A stretch of 24,712 nt of DNA from Bacillota bacterium (GCA_006226985.1 SBGC01000033.1:1-24712), one strand, 5' to 3'. Positions 1 through 7,616 are shown, counted from the first letter of the stretch. Notes: generated by a model not told the origin, from the sequence alone. A program made the numbers and translations.

Positions 1-548
1 AAGTAACTATAGAGGACTTATATCTTAAACTACTTGCTCCATCACTTTCTGCATTTACGTGCGATCATGAAGATGCTGATGTATGTATTTGGAAAGAGCA
101 CTTTAGAACATCAGTTATTCGTACCATTCTCGAAATCAGTTATGTGTTTATCTTAGAAAGACTTGAAAAAGTTAAAAAGATAGAGAAAAAGGTTGTCGTC
201 TTAACACCTGCATTTGAATACCATGAAATCGGCGCAATCATTAATACGCATTTTTTACTCTTAGAAGGATTTGATGCATCTTATATCGGAGCAAACACAC
301 CAAAGTCTGAGATTATTTCAGCGATTAGAACGTATCATCCTGATTTTGTTGCACTATCTGTGACAAACCCTTATAATCTCGTTATTACAAAACAAACGAC
401 AGATGAAATCAAACGATTTTTTCCAGAAGTTAAAATTATTCTTGGCGGTCAAGCATTCAAGAACCAACATGCTTTATCAACAATAAACTATGATTATATG
501 CTTCAATCGCTAGATGACTTAAAGCAATTTGCGAAAGAGGTAGCTTAA
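1..548 (+). CDS. Cobalamin (B12)-binding protein, CarH/MtbC1-like C-terminal part (5' end outside window)
   Basis: The frame is open from base 3 to the TAA at 546-548 with no stop before the window edge, so the start lies upstream; the GTG at 144 falls inside the domain and is not the real start. The first part (about 15-135) resembles the helical B12-binding-2 domain, with an E-H pair at 96-101. The second part is a Rossmann-like B12-binding domain with E-Y-H-E-I-G at 216-233, whose His (222-224) is the expected lower axial cobalt ligand. It also has the SVT and LGGQAF elements typical of the fold. In CarH/LitR-type regulators this pair of domains follows an N-terminal MerR helix-turn-helix; whether one is present cannot be seen. 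The gene sits one base upstream of an ABC permease gene, so it could regulate that transporter. A corrinoid protein of a methyltransferase system is the alternative. Confidence 0.8.
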   Translation, partial: VTIEDLYLKLLAPSLSAFTCDHEDADVCIWKEHFRTSVIRTILEISYVFILERLEKVKKIEKKVVVLTPAFEYHEIGAIINTHFLLLEGFDASYIGANTPKSEIISAIRTYHPDFVALSVTNPYNLVITKQTTDEIKRFFPEVKIILGGQAFKNQHALSTINYDYMLQSLDDLKQFAKEVA

Positions 549-549
549 C

Positions 550-1704
550 ATGAAATTGGCACTTCAAATTGCATGGCGTTTTTTATCATCAGCCAAAAGA
601 CAGACGTTTATCATTGTCTTAGGTATTTCAGTAGGTGTATCCGTTCAAGTTTTTATTGGATCACTCATTAGTGGTTTACAAAAAAGCTTAGTAGATACAA
701 CCATCGGATCATCATCACATGTGACACTTCTAAAAGAAGATTTTGAATTAATCAATGATTATACAACAATTGAAACAGAGTTAAACAATAACAGTAATCT
801 TTCAGTCGTATTACCTAATGTAACATTACCTGAAGGTATTTTACAAGAAGGGCTTGTAACAAAAGAGGTGTTACTCAGAGGTTTTGATTTATCATTAGCA
901 AACGATATTTATAAGTTCGATGAAAAACTTACCGATGGAGACGATTTACCAGATCAGATCAACGAGATTATCTTGGGTATAAGTCTAAAAGATGCCCTTG
1001 GTATCGATGTAGGTGATCAGATTTCTTATGAACTTAGAGGTGTTCCACAAACATTTACAGTCGTTAATTTTTTCGACTTTAAAGTAGATGTTATTAATCA
1101 AACATGGGCTGTCACAAATTTAGCAACAGCACAAGCTGTTTTGGGTTCAAATGCAGTAACATCCATTGAAACCCAAATTAAAGATGTTTTTTCAGCAAGA
1201 GATATTGCAGCTCAGTTTGAAACAGATTATCTGACTTCAAATATTAAAGTAACCAACTGGATGGATTTAAATGAAGAGTTACTTTCTGGACTCAATGGAC
1301 AAAGTACATCATCTTATATGATTCAAGTCTTTGTCATTATTTCAGTTGTCTTAGGGATATCATCCGTTTTAGCGATTACTGTTTTACAAAAATCAAAACA
1401 AATCGGAATTCTAAAAGCGATGGGTATTACCGATCGTGATGCTTCACTGGTCTTCTTATTTGAAGGGTTTATTCTTGGTATCTTTGGAGCAATTGGTGGG
1501 ATTATACTTGGGTTAGGTTTACTCTATTCATTCCAAACATTCGCACTTAATCCGGATGGAACACCTGTTGTACCACTCTTTATTGATCCAAACTTTATTT
1601 TGTTTTCAGCAGGTATTGCATTAGTCGCATCCACACTTGCAGCTTTAATTCCAGCAATTAAGAGTTCTAAACTAACAGTCATCGAGGTGATTAGAAATGC
1701 CTAA
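550..1704 (+). CDS. ABC transporter permease, FtsX/MacB/LolC family
   Basis: This 384-residue protein has the layout of MacB/LolC-type permeases. There is one N-terminal membrane segment (about residues 19-41), a large extracytoplasmic domain (about 45-250) and three C-terminal membrane segments (about 258-280, 300-325 and 347-370) forming the FtsX domain. The motif KQIGILKAMG between the second and third segments is the characteristic cytoplasmic coupling region. Family members use ATP to move lipoproteins, peptides, antibiotics or signals by a mechanical cycle rather than through a classic channel. The start ATG lies one base after the preceding stop, with AAGAGG about 8 nt upstream. The stop overlaps the downstream ATPase gene by 8 nt, so the two are surely co-translated. 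The substrate cannot be read from the sequence; with no outer membrane, LolC-type lipoprotein release to an outer membrane is unlikely. Confidence 0.88.
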   Translation: MKLALQIAWRFLSSAKRQTFIIVLGISVGVSVQVFIGSLISGLQKSLVDTTIGSSSHVTLLKEDFELINDYTTIETELNNNSNLSVVLPNVTLPEGILQEGLVTKEVLLRGFDLSLANDIYKFDEKLTDGDDLPDQINEIILGISLKDALGIDVGDQISYELRGVPQTFTVVNFFDFKVDVINQTWAVTNLATAQAVLGSNAVTSIETQIKDVFSARDIAAQFETDYLTSNIKVTNWMDLNEELLSGLNGQSTSSYMIQVFVIISVVLGISSVLAITVLQKSKQIGILKAMGITDRDASLVFLFEGFILGIFGAIGGIILGLGLLYSFQTFALNPDGTPVVPLFIDPNFILFSAGIALVASTLAALIPAIKSSKLTVIEVIRNA

Positions 1705-2395
1705 TATTGTTGAATTAAGAAACATCAATAAGATCTATGGTGAAAAAACACCCAATCCGACACAAGTTATCTTTGATTTGAATCTAAATATTGAAGAGCA
1801 TTCATTTAACTCAATTATAGGTCAATCAGGAAGTGGGAAATCAACATTACTTAATATCTTAGGTACATTGGATAAAGCTACTTCAGGTGAAGTCTATATT
1901 AATCAAAAAAATACGCAAAAGATGACGAAAAATGAACTTTCAACATTGCGTAATGAAACCATTGGGTTTATCTTTCAGTTTCATTATCTTTTACCAGAAT
2001 ATACAGCATTAGAGAACGTATTAATGCCATATCGTATTACAAAGAAACCTATCACGAAAGAAATAATGGATAGAGCACATGAACTATTAGAAATAGTAGG
2101 TCTTACAAAAGTAAAAAACAATTTAGCGATTAATATGTCCGGTGGACAACAACAAAGAGTTGCTATTGCAAGATCACTCATCAATAATCCAAAAATTATT
2201 TTAGCAGATGAACCAACAGGTAATCTGGATAGTGACACTACAGAACAAGTTTATAAACTCCTAAGAGAGATAAATGAGCGTTATCAAACAACATTTATTA
2301 TTATTACTCATGATCGACATATTGCAGAAAAAGCAGATCGCATTATTGAGATTAAAGATGGTCGAATTAACTTAGATATTTACAAAAATGCATAA
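1697..2395 (+). CDS. ABC transporter ATP-binding protein, MacB/LolD family
   Basis: This 232-residue nucleotide-binding subunit is almost certainly the partner of the overlapping permease. All ABC motifs are present: Walker A GQSGSGKST at residues 42-50, Q-loop FQ near 93-94, signature MSGGQQQR at 147-154, Walker B ILADEPTGNLD at 168-178 with catalytic E172, and the H-loop histidine at 205. The TGNLDS D-loop and the short length are typical of the LolD/MacB/FtsE branch. It starts 8 nt inside the permease gene with GAGGTGA upstream. The gene is the last of its unit: a strong hairpin terminator follows within 6 nt of the stop. Confidence 0.93.
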   Translation: MPNIVELRNINKIYGEKTPNPTQVIFDLNLNIEEHSFNSIIGQSGSGKSTLLNILGTLDKATSGEVYINQKNTQKMTKNELSTLRNETIGFIFQFHYLLPEYTALENVLMPYRITKKPITKEIMDRAHELLEIVGLTKVKNNLAINMSGGQQQRVAIARSLINNPKIILADEPTGNLDSDTTEQVYKLLREINERYQTTFIIITHDRHIAEKADRIIEIKDGRINLDIYKNA

Positions 2396-2400
2396 TAAAA

Positions 2401-2438
2401 AAGGTCTTGTATCGAGGATACGAGACCTTGTTTTTATT
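2401..2438. terminator. Bidirectional rho-independent terminator
   Basis: A 13-bp stem (2401-2413 with 2417-2429, one G-T pair) closes a 3-nt loop and is followed by a T-rich run at 2431-2438. The A-run at 2397-2402 gives the mirror-image U-tail for the minus-strand gene ending at 2444. It separates two convergent genes. Confidence 0.9.
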
Positions 2439-2443
2439 TAATT

Positions 2444-3127
2444 TTATGATACTTGTCGAGGATTTGCGTTTTCTAAATCAAATTGAATATAAGCAACTTT
2501 ATCAACTGTTTGACTACCCTCTACTACTTGATATGACACTTTTAAATATAGATGTGGAGATTCAACAGTAACGAGTGGTAAAGGTTGTTTTGGCATAAGG
2601 TGATTGAATATAATCATGATGTTATTGTTGCTAGGAATAGTTTGTGTGAGCATGGTTTGTGTCCCAAGTGAACGAATGGATACCCAATCTGTTTGAAGAA
2701 GCGGTAATACATTCAGTGTATTAACCGTCACACCTTCATTTTGTTTATAGTACATTTTAAATCGATATGTACCAAAATCTAAATCACCAGTTTCTGAGTT
2801 GACATAGGGTTCATTCAATTGATCCCATAAAATATATAAATCTAACTGATTGTTAATATCTTCGATCTCATAGAAGAATTCATCTGTCATATCAATTTGA
2901 TCCGGATTGACTTTACGATATTTCGAAATCATCACCGTTTCATTTGTTACTTCTTGGTCAAAATATATTTTCCGGTTATTTGTGAAAGATCCAATGTAAA
3001 CGGATGCAAGAAGTGCAAGTGGAACTAAGACGATGAAACTTAAGGTGACAATTTTTAAACGATATTTGTGAACCCATCCCCAAAAACTTAATTTTGTTTG
3101 TTTTACTTGTGTTGTTTTCTTATTCAT
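2444..3127 (-). CDS. Unrecognised single-pass membrane protein with large extracytoplasmic domain
   Basis: I do not recognise this 227-residue protein. The start chosen (ATG at 3127) has AGGAG at 3138-3142 on the minus strand. An upstream in-frame ATG at 3181 would add 18 residues but lies upstream of the likely -10 box (3162-3167), so it would not be on the transcript. The N-terminus is basic (MNKKTTQVKQ), followed by one hydrophobic stretch (about residues 25-47) that looks like a signal anchor with the bulk outside the cell. The outer part contains no cysteine and no obvious catalytic motif. It looks like a beta-rich domain with acidic and aromatic patches. It is a single-gene unit, divergent from rny and closed by the terminator at 2401-2438. 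Function unknown. Confidence 0.75.
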   Translation of the reverse strand: MNKKTTQVKQTKLSFWGWVHKYRLKIVTLSFIVLVPLALLASVYIGSFTNNRKIYFDQEVTNETVMISKYRKVNPDQIDMTDEFFYEIEDINNQLDLYILWDQLNEPYVNSETGDLDFGTYRFKMYYKQNEGVTVNTLNVLPLLQTDWVSIRSLGTQTMLTQTIPSNNNIMIIFNHLMPKQPLPLVTVESPHLYLKVSYQVVEGSQTVDKVAYIQFDLENANPRQVS

Positions 3128-3161
3128 GTGTAATATACTCCTTTTGTCGTGTTCATTATTT

Positions 3162-3167
3162 ATTATA
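3162..3167 (-). promoter_or_regulatory. Probable -10 box for the minus-strand membrane protein gene
   Basis: The minus strand reads TATAAT here, about 35 nt before the ATG at 3127. The region 17 nt further upstream (about 3182-3190) is only A/T-rich (TTTAAA/TTTTTT), so the -35 is weak. The A/T tract may act as an UP-like element shared with the divergent rny promoter. Confidence 0.5.
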
Positions 3168-3224
3168 CACGAAAATCCCAATTTAAAAAAAATTATAAAT
3201 CGAGAATTCTAAATCGTTTCTTCA

Positions 3225-3254
3225 TTGACTTAAAAACGCTTTTTAAGGTATAAT
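3225..3254 (+). promoter_or_regulatory. Promoter of rny
   Basis: The -35 TTGACT at 3225-3230 and the perfect -10 TATAAT at 3249-3254 are separated by 18 nt. The predicted leader is about 65 nt. A second TATAAT at 3285-3290 has no convincing -35 and may be a minor start. Confidence 0.8.
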
Positions 3255-3314
3255 ATGAGAGTATGTAGATAACATGCAATTTGATATAATCAATTGTTAA
3301 AAATAAAACTAAAT

Positions 3315-3320
3315 GGAGGT
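3315..3320 (+). promoter_or_regulatory. Shine-Dalgarno site that decides the rny start
   Basis: GGAGGT lies 6 nt before the ATG at 3327. An upstream in-frame TTG at 3294 has no such site and would place translated sequence across this SD, so it is rejected as the start. Confidence 0.85.
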
Positions 3321-3326
3321 GTTAGA

Positions 3327-4904
3327 ATGTTATTACCTGTAGCATTCAATGGATTAGAAATCATCATCTCCGTTTTGCTAGGAGTACTAGGGTTTGCAGT
3401 AGGCTACTTCGTTCGCGTTTGGCAGCGCGAGAAGAGTTTAAGAGCAACAAAAGAACTCGCTGAAAAAATTGTTGAAGATGGAAAAAAAGAAGCAGAAAAA
3501 TCTAAAAGAGAAAGTGTTTTAGAAGCTAAGCAAGAAATATTTGCGTTACGTAAAGAATTTGATAATGATATGCGTGAACGCAGACAAGTGGTACTTAACT
3601 TAGAAAACAAAGTATCACAACGCGAAGACACATTGAACCGTCGTGCACTTCACTTGGATAAACGTGAAGAAACTTTAGCACTACGTGAAGAAAAGCTCGA
3701 AGAAAAGAGAGAATCTCTCGAACAATTAAATAGCAAAGCGGAAGAAGTATTAAAAGAACAAGAAGAAAAACTTATGGAAATTTCCGGTTTATCAGTTGAT
3801 CAAGCTAAAGACATTATTATGTCTAGAGTCAAAGAAAGCATGTCTGATGAAATCGCAAATTACATTAAAGATGAAGAGGAAAGAGCGAAAAACGAAGTAC
3901 AAGCTCGCTCTAAACAACTTTTATCACTCGCTATCCAAAAATATGCAAGTGAAACAACAACAGAAAGAACTGTTTCTGTCGTTGATCTGCCAAACGATGA
4001 AATGAAAGGTCGTATTATTGGTCGTGAAGGACGTAATATTCGCACAATAGAAGCATTAACCGGTGTTGACTTGATTATCGATGATACACCAGAAGCAGTC
4101 GTTCTATCAGGATTTGATCCGATAAGAAGAGAAATTGCCAAGCGTGCATTAAGCACATTAGTCTCCGATGGACGAATCCATCCAGGACGTATTGAAGAAG
4201 TTGTCGAAAAGGCGAGAGTCGAAGTCGACATGTTCATTCGTGAAGCTGGTGAAGATGCCATATTCAAAGTGGGTATCGGACGTATTCATCCAGACCTAGT
4301 TAAATTATTAGGTCGCTTAAGTTTCAGAACAAGTTATGGTCAAAATGTATTAAAGCATTCGATTGAAACAGCATTTTTAGCAGGCAAATTAGCTGCTGAA
4401 ATTGGTGAAGATGAAATGTTAGCACGTCGTGCAGGACTCCTTCATGATATCGGAAAAGCTGTTGATCATGAGGTCGAAGGTGGGCACGTAGAAATTGGTG
4501 TCAACATCGTCAATCGTTATAAAGAACCTAAAGAAGTTGTCGATGCGATTGCATCACACCATGGGGACAAAGATGCTGAAAGTATTATTGCAGTCTTAGT
4601 AGCAGCAGCCGATGCATTATCAGCAGCACGTCCAGGTGCACGTTCAGAATCCATGGAAAACTATATCAAGCGTTTGGAACAATTAGAAGCTATTTCAAAC
4701 GAAATTCCTGGTGTAGAAAGATCTTACGCTATTCAAGCAGGTCGCGAAATCCGTGTATTAGTTAAAGCTGAACAAATTGATGATTTATCGACATTTAAAG
4801 TAGCTCGTCAAATCAAGGAACAAATCGAAGAAAAGATGACTTATCCAGGTACTATCAAGGTTACAGTCATTCGTGAAACTCGAGCAACTGACATTGCAAA
4901 ATAA
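3327..4904 (+). CDS. rny: Ribonuclease Y
   Basis: This 525-residue protein (B. subtilis RNase Y is about 520) is the membrane-bound endoribonuclease that starts mRNA decay and processes riboswitch and operon transcripts. Domains in order are an N-terminal membrane segment (about residues 9-31), a long charged coiled coil (about 35-195), a KH RNA-binding domain with [10 protein letters not shown] at 228-237, and an HD domain. The metal-binding residues are visible: H344, the HD pair H373-D374 and H411-H412. The start is fixed by GGAGGT at 3315-3320. The gene has its own promoter. Its stop overlaps a UUCG-loop hairpin, and ymdB follows 38 nt later, the same order as in B. subtilis (ymdA-ymdB). 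A RicA-like gene lies three genes downstream. Confidence 0.97.
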   Translation: MLLPVAFNGLEIIISVLLGVLGFAVGYFVRVWQREKSLRATKELAEKIVEDGKKEAEKSKRESVLEAKQEIFALRKEFDNDMRERRQVVLNLENKVSQREDTLNRRALHLDKREETLALREEKLEEKRESLEQLNSKAEEVLKEQEEKLMEISGLSVDQAKDIIMSRVKESMSDEIANYIKDEEERAKNEVQARSKQLLSLAIQKYASETTTERTVSVVDLPNDEMKGRIIGREGRNIRTIEALTGVDLIIDDTPEAVVLSGFDPIRREIAKRALSTLVSDGRIHPGRIEEVVEKARVEVDMFIREAGEDAIFKVGIGRIHPDLVKLLGRLSFRTSYGQNVLKHSIETAFLAGKLAAEIGEDEMLARRAGLLHDIGKAVDHEVEGGHVEIGVNIVNRYKEPKEVVDAIASHHGDKDAESIIAVLVAAADALSAARPGARSESMENYIKRLEQLEAISNEIPGVERSYAIQAGREIRVLVKAEQIDDLSTFKVARQIKEQIEEKMTYPGTIKVTVIRETRATDIAK

Positions 4905-4923
4905 GAGGCTTCGGCCTCTTTTC
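4903..4923 (+). terminator. Weak terminator or processing hairpin between rny and ymdB
   Basis: A 7-bp stem (4903-4909 with 4914-4920) carries a UUCG tetraloop and overlaps the rny stop codon. The T-tail is only four bases, so it probably attenuates or stabilises rather than fully stops transcription. ymdB has no clear promoter of its own. Confidence 0.6.
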
Positions 4924-4942
4924 ATTAGAGAGAAGTGAAAAG

Positions 4943-5704
4943 ATGAAAGTACTATTTATTGGTGACATTTATGGTCGTCCAGGGCTAGACATGTTAAACA
5001 CATATTTAGCAGAATTAAAATCAACCTATAAACCAAATATTATCATTGTTAATGCTGAAAATGCATCAAATGGTCGAGGAATATCCTTAAAGATTTATAA
5101 AGAAATCATGAGTTTAGGTGTTCACGCCATTACGATGGGTAATTGGGTTTGGGGTCATAAAGAATTGTTTGAATTTATTGATGATTCAAATATTGTTCGT
5201 CCAATTAATTTTCGGGAAGCACCAGGTAAAGGATCTATAGAGATTAATTACAATGGTAAAAAACTACTGGTTATTAATGCTTTAGGACGAACCTTCATGA
5301 ATGCAAATATGGAATGTCCATTTCAAACAACTAAAAAAGCAATCGAACAAAGTCAAGCAGATTATACAATCGTTGATATACATGCTGAAGCCACCTCAGA
5401 AAAAGTTGCATTAGGTCATTATCTTGATGGTATCGCAACAGCTGTTGTAGGCACGCATACACATGTACCTACAGCCGATGAAAGGATGTTACCAAATGGT
5501 ACACTCTACATCACTGATGTGGGTATGACTGGTCCAATCAATGGTGTCATAGGTGTAACAAAAGAAATTGTTTTAGATCGATTTTTAAATGGATTTTCTA
5601 TCCCAAATGAGGTTGCACCTGGTCCTAAACAACTCAATGCAGTGATGATGGACTTTACGAAAAAAACAATTAAAAGGATTCATATAGAAAGCGAAACAGT
5701 ATAA
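4943..5704 (+). CDS. ymdB: YmdB-type metallophosphoesterase with H68W change
   Basis: This 253-residue protein belongs to the YmdB family. The B. subtilis member is a 2',3'-cyclic nucleotide phosphodiesterase that interacts genetically with RNase Y and affects biofilm and nanotube phenotypes. Most active-site positions are present: D8 (GDIYG), E39-N40 (NAEN), N67, H147 (DIHAEAT), H172 and H174 (GTHTHV). The GNH motif is changed: the sequence reads MGNWVWGHKE, so residue 68, normally the histidine next to N67, is tryptophan (codon TGG at 5144-5146). H72 lies nearby and might or might not compensate. Length and the rest of the fold are normal, so this is not a decayed gene. The start has a modest AGAGAAGTG upstream. 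The gene is probably read from the rny promoter and ends in a terminator overlapping its stop. Confidence 0.93.
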   Translation: MKVLFIGDIYGRPGLDMLNTYLAELKSTYKPNIIIVNAENASNGRGISLKIYKEIMSLGVHAITMGNWVWGHKELFEFIDDSNIVRPINFREAPGKGSIEINYNGKKLLVINALGRTFMNANMECPFQTTKKAIEQSQADYTIVDIHAEATSEKVALGHYLDGIATAVVGTHTHVPTADERMLPNGTLYITDVGMTGPINGVIGVTKEIVLDRFLNGFSIPNEVAPGPKQLNAVMMDFTKKTIKRIHIESETV

Positions 5705-5719
5705 AACATACTGTTTTTT
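5694..5719 (+). terminator. Rho-independent terminator after ymdB
   Basis: A 9-bp stem (5694-5702 with 5708-5716) closes a 5-nt loop and runs into T5714-5719. It overlaps the ymdB stop codon at 5702-5704. Confidence 0.8.
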
Positions 5720-5720
5720 C

Positions 5721-5729
5721 ATGTATAAT
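5721..5729 (+). promoter_or_regulatory. Probable -10 region for the miaB operon
   Basis: ATGTATAAT contains a perfect TATAAT at 5724-5729 immediately after the ymdB terminator. No good -35 is visible 17 nt upstream (A-rich). Transcription would begin near 5736, just before the SD GGTGA at 5736-5740, giving a very short leader. Confidence 0.5.
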
Positions 5730-5744
5730 GATTATGGTGATGAA

Positions 5745-7187
5745 ATGAGCAATCAAGTCGATTTAGATAAGTATTTTAAGCCCGATTTAAATCAGGCAAG
5801 AAAAAGAAGTAAAAAAACAATTGAAGAATTATCATTCAACTTAAGTGACGCACACCAAAAAATTGGTGTCAATAAAACATATTTAATCCATACCTATGGT
5901 TGTCAAGGCAATGAAGCAGACAGTGAAACCATGGCTGGTATTTTAGAATTGATGGGATTTAAAAAGGCTGTATCCGAAGCTGAATCAGATCTCATTTTAA
6001 TCAATACATGTGCGATTAGAGAAAATGCAGAGAATCGAATTTGGGGTGAATTAGGAAGACTTAAAGCATTTAAAAGACAAAATCCAGATCTCATTTTAGG
6101 TTTAGCTGGCTGCATGCCCCAAGAAGAAAATGTCGTTGAAAGAGTTCTTAAAAAATATCAACACGTTGATATAATTTTTGGCACACATAATATCTATAAA
6201 TTACCTGAATATGTTGAAACAGCGATGTTCTCTAAAGAAAGAGTTGTTGAAGTATACTCTCAAGAAGGAGAGATTGTTGAAAACTTACCAAAAGTAAGAA
6301 ATCATCACTTTAAAGCTTGGGTAAATATAATGTTTGGCTGTGATGAATTTTGCACATATTGTATCGTACCTTATACACGTGGTAAAGAACGTTCACGATC
6401 CAAAGAAGAAGTCATTAAAGAAGTTTTAGAACTCGTTGAACAAGGATATCTTGAAGTGACTCTATTAGGTCAAAATGTGAATGCTTATGGAAAAGATTTT
6501 AAAGATATCGATTATACATTTGGTGATTTACTTAGAGATTTAGATCAAACAGGTATCAAACGCATTCGTTTTACGACAAGTCATCCACATGATCTCGATA
6601 AAAAAACAATGGAAGCTATGCGCGATTGTCAAACAGTGATGCCATTTTTCCATTTACCTGTTCAATCAGGATCAAACCAAGTCTTAAAGAAAATGAATCG
6701 ACATTATACCAAGGAATCCTACTTAAAAGTTTTAAACGAACTAAAAAATATCGTTCCAGGTATTTCAGTAACAACCGATATCATCGTTGGTTTTCCAGGG
6801 GAAACAGAAGATGATTTCTTAGAAACACTCGATTTAGTCGAACAAGCTCAGTTTGAAGGTGCATTTACATTCGTCTTTTCACCACGTGAGGGAACACCTG
6901 CTGCTAAGTTCGTCGATGATACACCTGAAGAGGCTAAAAAACAAAGGTTATATCTATTAAACGATAAAATTAATCAAGGGTATTTAAAAGGTAATTCTCG
7001 GTTTGTAAATCAAACAGTTAAGGTACTCGTTGATGGTGTATCAAAGTATGACGAGTCTGTTTTAGCTGGTTATACTGAACATAATAAACTCATTAATTTT
7101 AAAGGTCATCCAAAACTAATTGGACAAATTGTTGATGTCAAAGTAACACTTGCTAAAACATGGTTTTTAATGGGTGAACTCGCATGA
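5745..7187 (+). CDS. miaB: tRNA-2-methylthio-N6-dimethylallyladenosine synthase MiaB
   Basis: This radical-SAM methylthiotransferase adds the ms2 group to i6A37 of tRNAs; its substrate is made by the miaA product encoded downstream at 13603. The N-terminal UPF0004 domain has its three cluster cysteines at about C53 (YGCQGNEAD), C89 (NTCAIRENAE) and C123 (AGCMPQEE). The radical-SAM motif FGCDEFCTYC gives C199, C203 and C206, and the C-terminal TRAM region follows. I chose the ATG at 5745 (480 residues) because GGTGA precedes it. The alternative ATG at 5721 adds 8 residues, has no SD and lies inside the likely -10 box. The gene ends in TGA overlapping the next ATG (ATGA), direct evidence that TGA is a stop here. 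B. subtilis ymcB-ymcA has the same adjacency. Confidence 0.95.
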   Translation: MSNQVDLDKYFKPDLNQARKRSKKTIEELSFNLSDAHQKIGVNKTYLIHTYGCQGNEADSETMAGILELMGFKKAVSEAESDLILINTCAIRENAENRIWGELGRLKAFKRQNPDLILGLAGCMPQEENVVERVLKKYQHVDIIFGTHNIYKLPEYVETAMFSKERVVEVYSQEGEIVENLPKVRNHHFKAWVNIMFGCDEFCTYCIVPYTRGKERSRSKEEVIKEVLELVEQGYLEVTLLGQNVNAYGKDFKDIDYTFGDLLRDLDQTGIKRIRFTTSHPHDLDKKTMEAMRDCQTVMPFFHLPVQSGSNQVLKKMNRHYTKESYLKVLNELKNIVPGISVTTDIIVGFPGETEDDFLETLDLVEQAQFEGAFTFVFSPREGTPAAKFVDDTPEEAKKQRLYLLNDKINQGYLKGNSRFVNQTVKVLVDGVSKYDESVLAGYTEHNKLINFKGHPKLIGQIVDVKVTLAKTWFLMGELA

Positions 7188-7519
7188 GTGAAAGAGAAAA
7201 ATTGATTAAAATGGTTCTTGAAAATGAGCAAATCAAACGTTATAAAACGATTGAAAAACTTATCAATGATAACAAAGAAATTAAAGGAAAAATGAATCAA
7301 TTAAAGAGCATTCAAAAACAGCTCGTAAATGCCAAACATATTCAAAAAGAAGAAGCTGTCAAACAATTTCAAGTGAGATATGATGAGCTTTTAAGCGAAA
7401 TTGAGAACTATCCACTCATGTCTGAGTATATGGCTTTGCAAGGCGACATCAATGACATGATACAAGCTATACAAGATATAATCGAAGACGGTATTGAGAA
7501 AGATATGAACCAATCTTAA
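7184..7519 (+). CDS. ymcA: YlbF/YmcA family protein, RicA-like
   Basis: This small all-helical protein of 111 residues is rich in Lys, Glu, Gln and Asn and has the Com_YlbF pattern, with two long helices (about 20-70) and a shorter one around 80-103 (MSEYMALQGDINDMIQAIQD). In B. subtilis, YmcA (RicA) with YlbF (RicF) and YaaT (RicT) forms the Y-complex that directs RNase Y to selected transcripts and carries Fe-S clusters. Assignment to the YmcA branch rests mainly on position: it overlaps miaB by 4 nt, as ymcA follows ymcB in B. subtilis, and rny lies two genes upstream of miaB. It is shorter than B. subtilis YmcA (about 143) and has no cysteine at all, so it cannot supply Fe-S ligands. A YlbF paralogue is the alternative. 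Confidence 0.78.
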   Translation: MSEREKLIKMVLENEQIKRYKTIEKLINDNKEIKGKMNQLKSIQKQLVNAKHIQKEEAVKQFQVRYDELLSEIENYPLMSEYMALQGDINDMIQAIQDIIEDGIEKDMNQS

Positions 7520-7523
7520 GAAT

Positions 7524-7556
7524 AACCGGTTAAAATCGGTTAAAATCGTTAAAAAA
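7524..7556 (+). repeat. Short tandem repeat upstream of promoter
   Basis: Two exact copies of CGGTTAAAAT (7527-7536 and 7537-7546) are followed by a third, one-base-shorter copy (7547-7556). The first is part of the palindrome AACCGGTT (7524-7531). The array ends two bases before the -35 box of the next gene. This makes it a candidate binding site for a regulator. Confidence 0.5.
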
Positions 7557-7557
7557 C

Positions 7558-7586
7558 TTGTAAAAATCGACAAAACATTGTATGAT
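7558..7586 (+). promoter_or_regulatory. Promoter of the HeH membrane protein / mutS unit
   Basis: The -35 TTGTAA (7558-7563) and -10 TATGAT (7581-7586) are 17 nt apart, with TG directly before the -10. The TSS is expected near 7593, and GGAGG follows before the ATG at 7617. Confidence 0.75.
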
Positions 7587-7616
7587 TAATACAAAGAAGT
7601 CATTTGGAGGTATTCT

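Noticed and set aside
3294..3326. TTG-initiated 11-residue extension of RNase Y
   Set aside because: GGAGGT sits correctly before the ATG at 3327, and the shorter protein matches the usual family length.
3860..4267. Minus-strand open frame of 135 codons inside rny
   Set aside because: It is fully opposite the conserved RNase Y coding sequence and has the Ser-rich composition of an antisense shadow.
7524..7556. Possible CRISPR-like or integration repeat
   Set aside because: The units are only 10 bases, directly adjacent with no spacers, and there are no cas or integrase genes; a promoter-linked regulatory repeat is a better explanation.
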